Source of the DNA: Raoultibacter phocaeensis | GTDB taxonomy: Bacteria > Actinomycetota > Coriobacteriia > Coriobacteriales > Eggerthellaceae | DNA: 64,000 nt | Assembly: GCF_901411515.1 (NCBI RefSeq) | Contig: NZ_CABDUX010000001.1 | Coordinates: 372,001 to 436,000 of the forward strand | Direction: 5' to 3' | Shown here: positions 37,480-46,300 of the stretch, piece after piece | Layout of the letters: each line of letters opens with the position of its first letter | How positions within the stretch are numbered: position 1 is the stretch's first letter | The notes under the pieces: generated by a model | The model's input: the letters and a program-made list of their open reading frames with translations, nothing else | Databases searched by the model: none | What the model was told of the DNA's origin: nothing | Translations under genes and position numbers: made by a program

Positions 37480-38117
37480 GCGGTGCCCCCTTCCTGTTTG
37501 TCACCTGGCATTACCAAATAGAGCTCCGTTTTCTGCGAAGCTGCGATCAGCTCCTGAACCGACTGGGGATCGACCGCAAGCGCAACCCACGAGATAGCCC
37601 CTTCCCCCTCGTTGCTCGAAGACACGACGGGCACGTCCGTTGCGAGCAGCTCGGTTCCGGAAGCGCCCGTCGAATACACGTCGACCCGAAGCCCCGGGCT
37701 CACCGAACCGCCGAGAGCCTGGACGTCTTTCACGGGTATGCTCAGCACGCTCAACCCCGCAGGCGCGTCGATCGCACGATCCGCGTGCTCAAATCGCTTA
37801 GAAGTCACGACTTCGCCCTCGTATACCGGGGAGCCAAGCTGCTCGCCGGACACATCGCGCACCGAACGAACGGCATCCGCCGGCAAAAGATCGGCAAGCC
37901 ACAGCCGAACCGTCGTATTCGTCGCATCGACTTTTTCCCCTACGGCGATATCGCGTGTCGCAACGCACACCTCCACCTGTTCGCCACCGTAGCGAGACAG
38001 CGCCTCGGCGCGGGCTTCGTCCGCTTCGTGACGCACGGCTTGCAGATAGATGAAAACCGCTGCAGCGCACACGATGCCGCATACGATGCCCATAATCACC
38101 GTTGCCGGTTTCTTCAC
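37476..38117 (-). CDS. cpaB: CpaB-like SAF domain protein
   Basis: A 213-residue protein with an N-terminal membrane helix (residues 6-26) and an extracytoplasmic SAF domain (VEVCVATRDIAVGEKVDATN, RVDVYSTGAS). In Gram-negative Tad systems CpaB/RcpC assists the outer-membrane channel; here no outer membrane is expected, so the role may be pilus passage through the wall. GTG 38117 has AAGGAGG eight bases upstream. First gene of the tad operon. Confidence 0.83.
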   Translation of the reverse strand: MKKPATVIMGIVCGIVCAAAVFIYLQAVRHEADEARAEALSRYGGEQVEVCVATRDIAVGEKVDATNTTVRLWLADLLPADAVRSVRDVSGEQLGSPVYEGEVVTSKRFEHADRAIDAPAGLSVLSIPVKDVQALGGSVSPGLRVDVYSTGASGTELLATDVPVVSSSNEGEGAISWVALAVDPQSVQELIAASQKTELYLVMPGDKQEGGTA

Positions 38118-38475
38118 TGCCGCCTCCTTGGTACGGTGCCTTGTGGTGTTCGGCATATAGCATCCCAAAGAGACCTTGCATTTTCGTCTGAGGTTCCTCG
38201 CTGCGAATCTGCGTATTTTCCTCACGCATCGCCTGCGAACCTTACGCACCAGGGACGCATTGTCCCGTGAATTTCTACACGAAAGACGCCCGAAAGGGAG
38301 AAAAAGCTTACGCGGTTCGTGCCTGGTTTATACGCTAAGGCGCAGGTTTGGCAATCGACTACCGCGCGAAGCTTTGTCCTATAAGCCGTAAAGCCCCTAC
38401 GTCGATGCGACATGCAAGGTTCGGGTACACGCAAAAGACCGCCGGGTAGATCCGACGGTCTTTAAGAGATTCATA
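38118..38475. other. tad operon leader and promoter region
   Basis: These 358 bases lie between cpaB and the tRNA. They hold the candidate tad promoter at 38327-38354 and a leader of about 200 bases. A short frame from ATG 38229 runs into cpaB in another frame and looks like noise. Nothing else recognised. Confidence 0.5.
38327..38354 (-). promoter_or_regulatory. candidate promoter of the tad operon
   Basis: On the minus strand TTGCCA and TATAAA are separated by 16 bases, a near-consensus vegetative promoter. It lies about 210 bases upstream of cpaB, the first tad gene. Confidence 0.5.
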
Positions 38476-38550
38476 TGGTGGGCGATGAGGGATTTGAACC
38501 CCCGACCTTGAGTGTGTAAAACTCCTGCGCTCCCGCTGCGCCAATCGCCC
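38476..38550 (-). tRNA. tRNA-Val (anticodon UAC), CCA encoded
   Basis: On the minus strand the 7-bp acceptor stem GGGCGAT/ATCGCCC, a D arm with GCGC/GCGC, the loop TTTACAC with anticodon TAC, and a T arm with GTTCAAATC fold into a cloverleaf, and the 3' end encodes CCA. The first pair of the anticodon stem (27-43) appears to be a G-A mismatch. Confidence 0.9.
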
Positions 38551-38638
38551 ATGTTTTGTGCGGATAGCCATTCTCCCACAACATCCGCTATTCCGCAAAC
38601 GCGGCAGGATCTTTGCGCGCGTTTCGGAAAAAACAACA

Positions 38639-38647
38639 TGGTATGAT
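38639..38647 (+). promoter_or_regulatory. extended -10 element of the second membrane LuxR gene
   Basis: TGGTATGAT is a TGn-extended -10 element about 65 bases upstream of the gene start. No -35 element is clear. The same type of element (TGGTATGCT) precedes the GGDEF/EAL gene at 43282-43290. Confidence 0.35.
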
Positions 38648-38711
38648 GCATACCGTATTCGCTCGGGGCGGCACAAAGCAGAGTTGCCTTTTATTTTTCA
38701 GGGGTGCAGGG

Positions 38712-40124
38712 ATGAAGCAACAGCTGCGAAGACTCAGTCCTATCGGCTTGGGTTTTTGGCAAGCATGGTGGATTACCGCCATGTGCACGCGAATCGTGAT
38801 TCCCCTCCCAGCGCATCCCGCACAGGCAGGAGGCTTCGATTACGCCTCGTTCTTCAATGCCGCAATGCTGGCAGGCACCGTACTGGGCTATCTGGGCGTT
38901 GCCCTCCTTTCTAAGCGATTCGCACCCATTTCAAGCAAGCGCGGCATTCACGCGCTCGCTGCAATCTTGGCGGGCTGCGGTTCACTCGGCATGTCGCTCC
39001 TCATCGGCACCGCTTCCCCTGAAGGCGTACTCCTACCGGGATACCTGCTGTGCCTTGCTTTATTCTCGCTGGGTAATGCATTGGTTCTCATGCTGTGGGG
39101 CGAGCTTTGGAGCACCTTGGCAACCGGTACGGTCGGAAGACATCTCTACTCGTCGTATCTGTTCGCCATCATGCTCTTCTTCGTCATACGAACGATACCG
39201 GAGCCCGTCATCGACATCGTTACCGCATGCCTGCTGCCCATCAGCGTTGTCATACTCAGATTCGCAGAAGAGCTGCCCCGCCGCGTTAAGCCAAAAAGCG
39301 AGGCTCCCGAACCTCGGGTGCCATGGCTTCGCGCCCTCGTTGCCATCGGATTGCTTAACCTGGCATGGGGGCTTTGCCAGAAGCTCGTGGGACTCAGTGC
39401 ACCTGGAGCCGACACCACCCTCAACGCCCTTCTCCTCGCCGGGTTCCTGCTTGCTCTGCTCGTTCTTTTTCTGCTGGCACTCAAACCCGCAGATGAGCCT
39501 CTCGTCATGCTCAAGCCCGTCATGCCGGCCCTCGCCTGTGGCATGATCTTTATCGTCATAGCTCCCGATGCGTGGCTATTCGTCGGCGACGGCATCGCTA
39601 TCACAGGAGGATACTGCCTCGACATGCTGATCATGCTCGTAGCATGCGACATGGCCCACAAGCAGCGGATTCCCGTAGCATGGGGGTTCGGACTAGCTAT
39701 CATCGTAGCGCGTGTTGGATCGTTCATCGGCAGTTCGATCGTCCTTTTTCAGGGTCCTCTTTCAAAGGCCGACATACAGGCGGGGATCCTCTTGGCGGCG
39801 GTGCTCGTCATCCTTGTCGGCTTTGTGGTGTTCACGGAATCAGATTTGCAAAAAATCTATCAGGTCGCACCTGCCGCGCTCTTGCTCGATACGTCGATCG
39901 AGCAACGCTGCAAGCTCGTCTCGCAAAAATACAACCTCTCGGCTCGCGAGGAAGAAGTGCTCGTCCTCCTTGCGCACGGGCGGAGCGGACCTTATATCGG
40001 CAACGAACTCTGCATCGCTCCCGGAACCGCGAAGCGCCACATCAGCAACATCTACCGCAAGATCGGGGTAGCCGACCGCCAGGGCCTGCACGACATCGTC
40101 GCGACCGCCGGCAGCAACGAGTAG
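38712..40124 (+). CDS. LuxR-family regulator with polytopic membrane N-terminus (2)
   Basis: A 470-residue protein with about twelve hydrophobic segments arranged like an MFS half or full transporter, followed by a C-terminal LuxR helix-turn-helix (LSAREEEVLVLLAHGRSGPY, then APGTAKRHISNIYRKIGVADR). It is a membrane-bound one-component regulator. The next gene, a Tat-exported FAD reductase, lies 160 bases downstream on the same strand; in Eggerthellaceae such pairs usually mean the regulator senses the reductase substrate. ATG 38712 follows GCAGGG. The frame is open upstream to 38613 but passes through the promoter element. Confidence 0.85.
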   Translation: MKQQLRRLSPIGLGFWQAWWITAMCTRIVIPLPAHPAQAGGFDYASFFNAAMLAGTVLGYLGVALLSKRFAPISSKRGIHALAAILAGCGSLGMSLLIGTASPEGVLLPGYLLCLALFSLGNALVLMLWGELWSTLATGTVGRHLYSSYLFAIMLFFVIRTIPEPVIDIVTACLLPISVVILRFAEELPRRVKPKSEAPEPRVPWLRALVAIGLLNLAWGLCQKLVGLSAPGADTTLNALLLAGFLLALLVLFLLALKPADEPLVMLKPVMPALACGMIFIVIAPDAWLFVGDGIAITGGYCLDMLIMLVACDMAHKQRIPVAWGFGLAIIVARVGSFIGSSIVLFQGPLSKADIQAGILLAAVLVILVGFVVFTESDLQKIYQVAPAALLLDTSIEQRCKLVSQKYNLSAREEEVLVLLAHGRSGPYIGNELCIAPGTAKRHISNIYRKIGVADRQGLHDIVATAGSNE

Positions 40125-40138
40125 CCCCTTTTTCTCTA

Positions 40139-40155
40139 TGTGCCGAAACGGTACA
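40139..40155. promoter_or_regulatory. inverted repeat between LuxR gene and FAD reductase gene
   Basis: TGTGCCG-AAA-CGGTACA is a 7-bp inverted repeat with one mismatch, 130 bases upstream of the reductase start. It is a candidate operator for the adjacent LuxR regulator. Confidence 0.4.
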
Positions 40156-40284
40156 TCTTTCCTCCAGACCCATGATTGTGCCCATTCGGGTGATGCCTCT
40201 TGCCGCCGAGCGTGATGAGATTGCGCAAGCCGACGCGAACAAGGCGCACCGGCAACAAAGTTCGTCACAAGAGGAAGGGATGTC

Positions 40285-42051
40285 ATGAAAAACAAAACGA
40301 ATGCAAACGAGGACACGGCCGCTCGCAACTCGGGCGTTTCGCGCCGCACGTTTCTCAAAGGGGTCTCCGCTGCGGGCGCGATGGCAGCGCTGGGCGGCGC
40401 AACCGTAGGCTTGGCGGCATGCAGCCCGCAAGAATCGGCAGCGCCGAGCTCGTCTGATGCGAGCAAAGCAGCGGGCGATCCCGCAAACGCCGGCACGCCA
40501 GCCCCAGGCTCCGGTTACTTCAACGCGCCCTCATGGGCGACTCCGCCCGCACCCATAGCCGATTCCGATATCAGCGAAACCATCGAAACCGAAGTGCTCG
40601 TGCTCGGGGCCGGCAACGCGGGCGTGGCTTCGGCATGCAGCGCAGCGGAAAACGGTGCGAAGGTCGTCGTGTGCGAAAAGACTGCGACCGTAAACGGCCG
40701 CGGCGGTGGCGTCGGCGCGGTGAACTCCCGTTTGAACTACGAAGTCGGAGCAACGACCGACGTGATACGTGCTCAGTACTTCTGGAACCGCACCTGCGGT
40801 AACCGCAACAACGAGCGCTTGGTAACGCTTTTTATGAACGAATCGGGCAACGCCATGAACTGGCTGCTCGACAAAGCCGATAAATACAACGTCACCTACC
40901 AGGTGTTCGCCGGCTATTCGACGAGCGGCTACTTTCCCGAAGAGCCGTCGAATCACACGTTCAACGCACCGGAGGATTGGGAGAGCGTCGTTCCCGAAGA
41001 AGCGTTCAGCTGCCGCTACATTCCCGCGCAGATAACCTATATGGACTGCCTCGAGCTTGGTGTCGAATTCCTCTTCGAGCACGTAGGCTTGCAGCTTGTG
41101 AAAGACGACAGCGGCAAAGTCAGCGGAGCGATCGTGGAAGACGCAACGGGTGCGAAGAAAAGGATCAACGCGTCGAAGGCGGTCATTCTTGCAACCGGCG
41201 ACATCCACGGTGACCAGGAGATGATGGACTACTACTGCGAAGACATCATGAAGAACGTCATCCGCAGCGACTATACCCCCGTCGGCATCAACACGGGAGA
41301 CGGTCATAAGATGGGCATGTGGGCAGGCGGCGTCATGCAGGAATCTCCGTTCCCAGTCGCCTTGCACCCGCAGGCCGGCGCGTGGTTCCATGGACCTTTC
41401 ATGTTCGTCAACTTCGAAGGACGCCGTTTCTTCAACGAGGCGACGTGGGTTCAAGCGAAATCGATCAAGTGCATGGAGCAAACGAACCACTATGCGTTCT
41501 CGATCTTCGATTCCAACTTCGGCGAAGACACCAAAGACAGCCTCAGCAACGGCGGCGGAATGTTCTGGGATTCCATGAGCCGCAGTACCGAGCAGGAATT
41601 CGAACCCGAAATGGTCACCGGTTTGGTGGAAAGCCAAGCGGCAGACGAGAAGGTTGCCTGGAAAGCCGACACCCTTGAAGAGCTTGCCGACAAGATCGGC
41701 GTCGACAAAGAAGCGTTCCTCGACGAGGTCAAGCGCTATAACGAGTTCTGCGAGAAGGGTCTGGACGAGGATTACCACAAAGAGCCTGGGTTCCTCTACC
41801 CCATCAAGGAGCCGCCTTTCTACGCGACGATGTGCGCACCGGCCATTCTCGTGGTAACCGGTGGCCTGAAAATCAACACCGAACTGCAGGTGCTCGATGA
41901 AAACGGTGAAGGTATACCGGGTCTGTACGCTGTCGGCAACACCTCGGGCGACCTCCATGCCGTAGACTACCCGATAACCGTTTCCAGCAATTCGAACGGA
42001 CGCTGCTTCACCTGGGGTTGGCTCGTCGGCCAACAGGTGGCAAACCTCTAG
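40285..42051 (+). CDS. Tat-exported FAD-dependent oxidoreductase, fumarate reductase flavoprotein-like
   Basis: A 588-residue flavoprotein of the fumarate reductase/succinate dehydrogenase family. It has a twin-arginine signal (SRRTFLKG, residues 14-21) and a lipobox (LAAC), so it is likely a lipoprotein on the outer face. The FAD-binding motif VLGAGNAGVASACSAAENGA starts near 103. The C-terminal LYAVGNTSGDLHAVDY segment and the NFEGRRFFNEA segment contain conserved FAD and substrate residues. No heme-binding CxxCH is present in the protein, so electrons must come from a separate cytochrome. The substrate may be fumarate or another unsaturated or phenolic acid. GAGGAAGGG precedes ATG 40285. 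Confidence 0.88.
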   Translation: MKNKTNANEDTAARNSGVSRRTFLKGVSAAGAMAALGGATVGLAACSPQESAAPSSSDASKAAGDPANAGTPAPGSGYFNAPSWATPPAPIADSDISETIETEVLVLGAGNAGVASACSAAENGAKVVVCEKTATVNGRGGGVGAVNSRLNYEVGATTDVIRAQYFWNRTCGNRNNERLVTLFMNESGNAMNWLLDKADKYNVTYQVFAGYSTSGYFPEEPSNHTFNAPEDWESVVPEEAFSCRYIPAQITYMDCLELGVEFLFEHVGLQLVKDDSGKVSGAIVEDATGAKKRINASKAVILATGDIHGDQEMMDYYCEDIMKNVIRSDYTPVGINTGDGHKMGMWAGGVMQESPFPVALHPQAGAWFHGPFMFVNFEGRRFFNEATWVQAKSIKCMEQTNHYAFSIFDSNFGEDTKDSLSNGGGMFWDSMSRSTEQEFEPEMVTGLVESQAADEKVAWKADTLEELADKIGVDKEAFLDEVKRYNEFCEKGLDEDYHKEPGFLYPIKEPPFYATMCAPAILVVTGGLKINTELQVLDENGEGIPGLYAVGNTSGDLHAVDYPITVSSNSNGRCFTWGWLVGQQVANL

Positions 42052-42063
42052 CCCGGCATCATT

Positions 42064-42101
42064 CGGCGTCGAAGCAGGTGCCTCGCACAGCTTCGACGCC
42101 G
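42064..42101 (+). terminator. stem-loop after the FAD reductase gene
   Basis: CGGCGTCGAAGC and GCTTCGACGCCG form a perfect 12-bp stem with a 14-base loop, 12 bases after the stop codon. There is no U tract, so it could stabilise the transcript end or need Rho. Confidence 0.5.
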
Positions 42102-42202
42102 ATGGTACGTGCGCTCGGCTTCGCACGATCGAACCCATCCTTACCGCAGCAAGGGAAAAGCTTCCTCGCAATCGGGCCCGTCAGTGCTATGATGCTCTGA
42201 TT

Positions 42203-43207
42203 ATGTCTCATGCTGAAGCGGACAATTCAAAGCCGAAGCCCCTCTGGCTCTTCAAGGGCTACCTTCTCATTGCCGCCGCCATATGGGGAATGGGAACGGT
42301 GGTCATCAAGGCTACCGTCGATTCGTTTCCGCCCGCATGGCTCGTCGGCGTGCGCTTCACGTTTGCAGGCCTCATTCTCGGCATCGTTTTGCTCCCACGC
42401 CTCAAAAAGCACCTGAACGCCGATCACCTGAAAAAGGGCTTCGTCCTCGGCGTGTTCATCTTTCTCGCCTATTGGACGAATTCGACGGGGCTTACCGACA
42501 CCACAGCTTCGAACAGCGCTTTTCTCACCTCGTTGTACTGCGTGATCATCCCGTTTCTCATGTGGGCGCTCTCAGGGCCTCGTCCCACGAAGTTCAACAT
42601 CGCCGCAGCGCTCGTCTGCGTCGCGGGCGTCGGCTGCGTTTCGTTTGCGGGCTCGACCGACTTCGCACTGAGGTTCGGAGATGCCGTCACGCTGCTTTCG
42701 GCGGTGTTCCTAAGTTTCCACGTGGTCTACACCTCCCGATTCGCATCCGGCCGAGACATGATGGCGCTCACCATCATCCAGTTCGTCGTCGCGGGGCTGC
42801 TCGGCTTTATCGCAGCGTTCGCGTTCGAACCCATGCCCGATTTCGCCACGCTCGGCTTCGATACCTACATAAGCCTCGGATACCTCGTCGTGTTCGCTTC
42901 GTGCATCGCCCTGCTGCTGCAAAACATCGCCGTCGCGCATGTCGATCCCGCGCCAGCCTCGCTCTTCCTCGCCACCGAATCGGTGTTCGGCGTCGTCTTC
43001 TCCATCGCGTTTCTCGGCGAAGTGCTCACCGGCCCGCTCTTCGTCGGATTCGGCCTCATCTTTGCAGGCATCGTCGTGAGCGAATACCTGCCGCTTCGAG
43101 CCGAGAGACAGGCGCTCGCACGCAGCGTCGCGAACCTCGAAGGCGTCATCGAGCGAAAAGTCGAAGATATCGAGGGGGACATGCACTCGTCGCATCATCG
43201 CAAGTGA
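42203..43207 (+). CDS. EamA-type DMT superfamily transporter
   Basis: A 334-residue membrane protein of the drug/metabolite transporter superfamily with ten predicted helices in two EamA repeats (WGMGTVVIKATVDSFPPAWL near 28 and the second repeat near 215-290). Substrate unknown; relatives export amino acids or metabolites. The C-terminal 40 residues are charged and cytoplasmic. ATG 42203 is used; no strong ribosome site was found. Confidence 0.85.
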   Translation: MSHAEADNSKPKPLWLFKGYLLIAAAIWGMGTVVIKATVDSFPPAWLVGVRFTFAGLILGIVLLPRLKKHLNADHLKKGFVLGVFIFLAYWTNSTGLTDTTASNSAFLTSLYCVIIPFLMWALSGPRPTKFNIAAALVCVAGVGCVSFAGSTDFALRFGDAVTLLSAVFLSFHVVYTSRFASGRDMMALTIIQFVVAGLLGFIAAFAFEPMPDFATLGFDTYISLGYLVVFASCIALLLQNIAVAHVDPAPASLFLATESVFGVVFSIAFLGEVLTGPLFVGFGLIFAGIVVSEYLPLRAERQALARSVANLEGVIERKVEDIEGDMHSSHHRK

Positions 43208-43281
43208 CCGTCCGAGACCCCACGATCCCCGCCCGACGCCACCGTGTACGCGGCAATCTGTATCTCTACGCTATCCAGTCA

Positions 43282-43290
43282 TGGTATGCT
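43282..43290 (+). promoter_or_regulatory. extended -10 element of the GGDEF/EAL gene
   Basis: TGGTATGCT is a TGn-extended -10 element about 58 bases upstream of the gene start and shares the sequence CATGGTATG with the element at 38639. Confidence 0.35.
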
Positions 43291-43347
43291 GTACGATCAT
43301 ACGCCACACACGCACGGCGGCCTTTGGCACGGAACGAATCGAGGGGT

Positions 43348-46300
43348 ATGGCTGATTCGAAACATACAGGCAGGCATTCCTATGTGATCGATCACTCGTA
43401 TCGCATTGTCTCTATGAACGAGCGCGCCCGAAAGCTGTTTCCACGCGGGCGCGAGGGCGATATATGCTTCGAAGCGTTTCGCAACCGCCACAATCCGTGT
43501 ACCGACTGTCCGTGGCACCCCGAATCGGGCGAAGAGCTCAACCAGGAAGTCATCTACAGCCAAAGACTCGACCGATGGTACGAGATTCTCAGCTTGGAAA
43601 TCGAATGGCCCGGCCACGGTCCCTGCGTGCTGTTCTCGTCGCAGGAGATCGACGAGGGCAGCAAAAACCTCTTCTTCGCGCTTACGAAAGAGGCGGCCTA
43701 CGACGAGCTCTTCGAAATCGACCTCGCCCGAAACAATTACCAGGTGCTGTACAGCGAACAAGGCCTGTTCGCCGCACCCCCCTCAACAGGGCCGATCGAC
43801 AACATGCTCGACGACATACTCGAAAGTCTCGTGCACCCCGACGATCGGGCGCGGTTCGTCGAATTCTGGGACATCACCACCATCCTTACCCGAATCACGC
43901 AGGCAGGCGGCACTCTGCAAGATCGCTTCCGCAGGAAAACCGCTTCGGGGTTATGGGGCTGGACCACGCAAACCGTCATCCCCGTGAAGCGCGGGGCAGG
44001 AAACGAACCCGTGCTCATGTGCTTTATTTCGCAGGTTAACGACGATTGGATCGGCGATGCCGCCCTGCCGCGCGAAGATGCGCTGGTCAAACAGCTTGAA
44101 GGCCTCGATCCGCTTACGGCTACGTACAACTCGGGTACGTTCATGAGGAAAGCAACCGAGCTTGCAGCCGTTGATCCGAGCAAACCCTACGAGTTTCTCT
44201 ATATCGACATCGAAAACTTCAAAGTGTTCAACGAGTGGTTCGGTCGCGATGCGGGCGATCGGCTGCTCAAGGCAATCGCCGAGCATCTCAAGCAGCTTGC
44301 CGCATCGCACGGCGGAATAACCGGATACCTCGGGGGAGACGATTTCGTGGCACTGCTGCCCTACGGGACCGCCGAGTCGGTCGATCTTGAAAACGCCCTC
44401 AAAACCATCTCGTCTCCCGCCGACCGGGGCATCGGGTTCCAACCCGCCATCGGCGCGTGCTTTGCACAGGGCGGCGCGATCCCCATGCGCACCATATGCG
44501 ACCACGCCATGACCGCAGCGCTCTCCATCAAGGGTAACTACGCGAAACGCTGCGTTTGGTACGAACAGGGTATGACGCAGCGCCTCGAAGAAGATCCGAA
44601 GATACTCATCGAAGTGCAGCGTGCACTCGAAAACCGCGAGTTCGTATTGTACTGGCAACCTCAATGCAACACCCGTACCGGCAAGATCGTCGGCGTCGAG
44701 GCGCTTGTACGCTGGAACCACCCCGAACGCGGTCTGGTGGGTCCGGCGGATTTCATCCCGATCCTCGAGCGCAACGGGTTTATCGCAAGCCTCGACCTCT
44801 ACGTATGGGAAGAGGCTTGCAGGCTGATCAAAGGCTGGATCGATCGAGGCGAAACCCCTATTCCCGCCTGCGTGAACATCTCGCGGGGCGATCTGTACTC
44901 CATCGACATAGTCGAATCCATCACCGAGCTCGTCGATTCGTACGGTCTCGACCGGTCGGTCCTGCACCTCGAAATCACCGAGAGCGCCTACGCCGAAGAC
45001 GAGAAGATGATCGAGGCGGTAAGCGCCTTCAAGGAACGCGGCTTCTCGGTGTTCATCGACGATTTCGGCAGCGGCTACTCGTCACTCAACATCCTGCGGG
45101 AGATCAAGGCCGATGTGGTGAAGATCGACATGAAATTCCTCGACCTTTCCCAAGACGAACTCAACCGAGGCGAAAGCATTCTCGAATCGATCGTTACGAT
45201 GACCCACCTCATGGAGCTTTCGGTTGTTGCCGAGGGGGCGGAAACCAAAGAGCAGGTCGATTTCCTCAAGGATATCGGCTGCACCTACGCACAAGGCTAC
45301 TATTTTTACCGGCCGCTTCCGACCGACGAGCTTGAGCGGCTGCTCGCGAACAAGGATCTTGTTGACTACCGCGGCATCAATTTCCAGCCCGTTGAAATCA
45401 TCGAGATTCACGACATATTCAAAAACGATCTCGCAAGCCGTTCCATCATCGATAACGTCGTCGGCGCCATGGCCGTGTACGCGCTTTCGGATGACGGTTT
45501 CGAACTGCTTCAGGTGAACAAGCAGTACTACCGTGTCACGCAATGCGATCCGAGCGACATGGCGAAAATGCGCGCGGGCATCCTCGATTACGTGCATCCC
45601 GACGATCGGCGGCAGCTGCTCGAACTGTTTAAGCAAGCGGAACGCCATGCCGTATCGGGCGCGCTCGGTACGTTTCGGCGCCTCACCGCCGCCGGCGATA
45701 CGATCTGGATCAGAATCAAGACGTTCCATCTGCGAAACGAGGGAAACCGCAAGCTGTTCTATGCGACGCTGCTCGACGTCACCCGCGACAAGCTTCAGGA
45801 AGAAGCCCTGCGCGCCTCCCAGAAAGCGCTTGAAGAAGTGATGGGCATCCATGTGTCGGATCAGGCCATCGGAGACATCACCGCCGAAAACCAGCAGATC
45901 GCCGCTCAGGTTTTCTCGCAAACCGCGCCGAGCGGACTTATAGGCGGGTACTGCGAAGAGGATTTCCCCATCTTTTTCGCCAACAACGAAATGGTACGCA
46001 TGCTCGGATGCGATTCGTACGCCGATCTTGTCGATGCAATTGGGGGGAAGGTCATCAACACGATTCACCCCGACGACCGGGAAAGCGTCGCTTCGGATAT
46101 CGGGCCCGAATACTACGAAGGCCTGGAGTACAATACGCAGTACCGCCTGGTGCGCAAAGACAAGTCGTGGACGTGGGTTGCCGATCGGGGCCGCGTGGTC
46201 CGCACCGAAAGCGGGCGGTTGGCTATTGCAAGCGTGTGCATCGACATATCGGAAACCGTGCGGATGCAAACCGAGCTCGAGCTGGAAGACCGTTTGCTCA

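Noticed and set aside
37798-38229. Small ORF in the tad leader (ATG 38229, minus strand)
   Set aside because: It runs through cpaB in the wrong frame and lacks pilin or other features.
40531-42171. 546-codon minus-strand frame
   Set aside because: It is antisense to the FAD reductase, which has Tat signal and FAD motif; no ribosome site or domain.
42283-43347. 355-codon 5' extension of the GGDEF/EAL frame
   Set aside because: It overlaps the EamA transporter in another frame and is Arg-rich; the promoter-like element and the ATG at 43348 mark the real start region.
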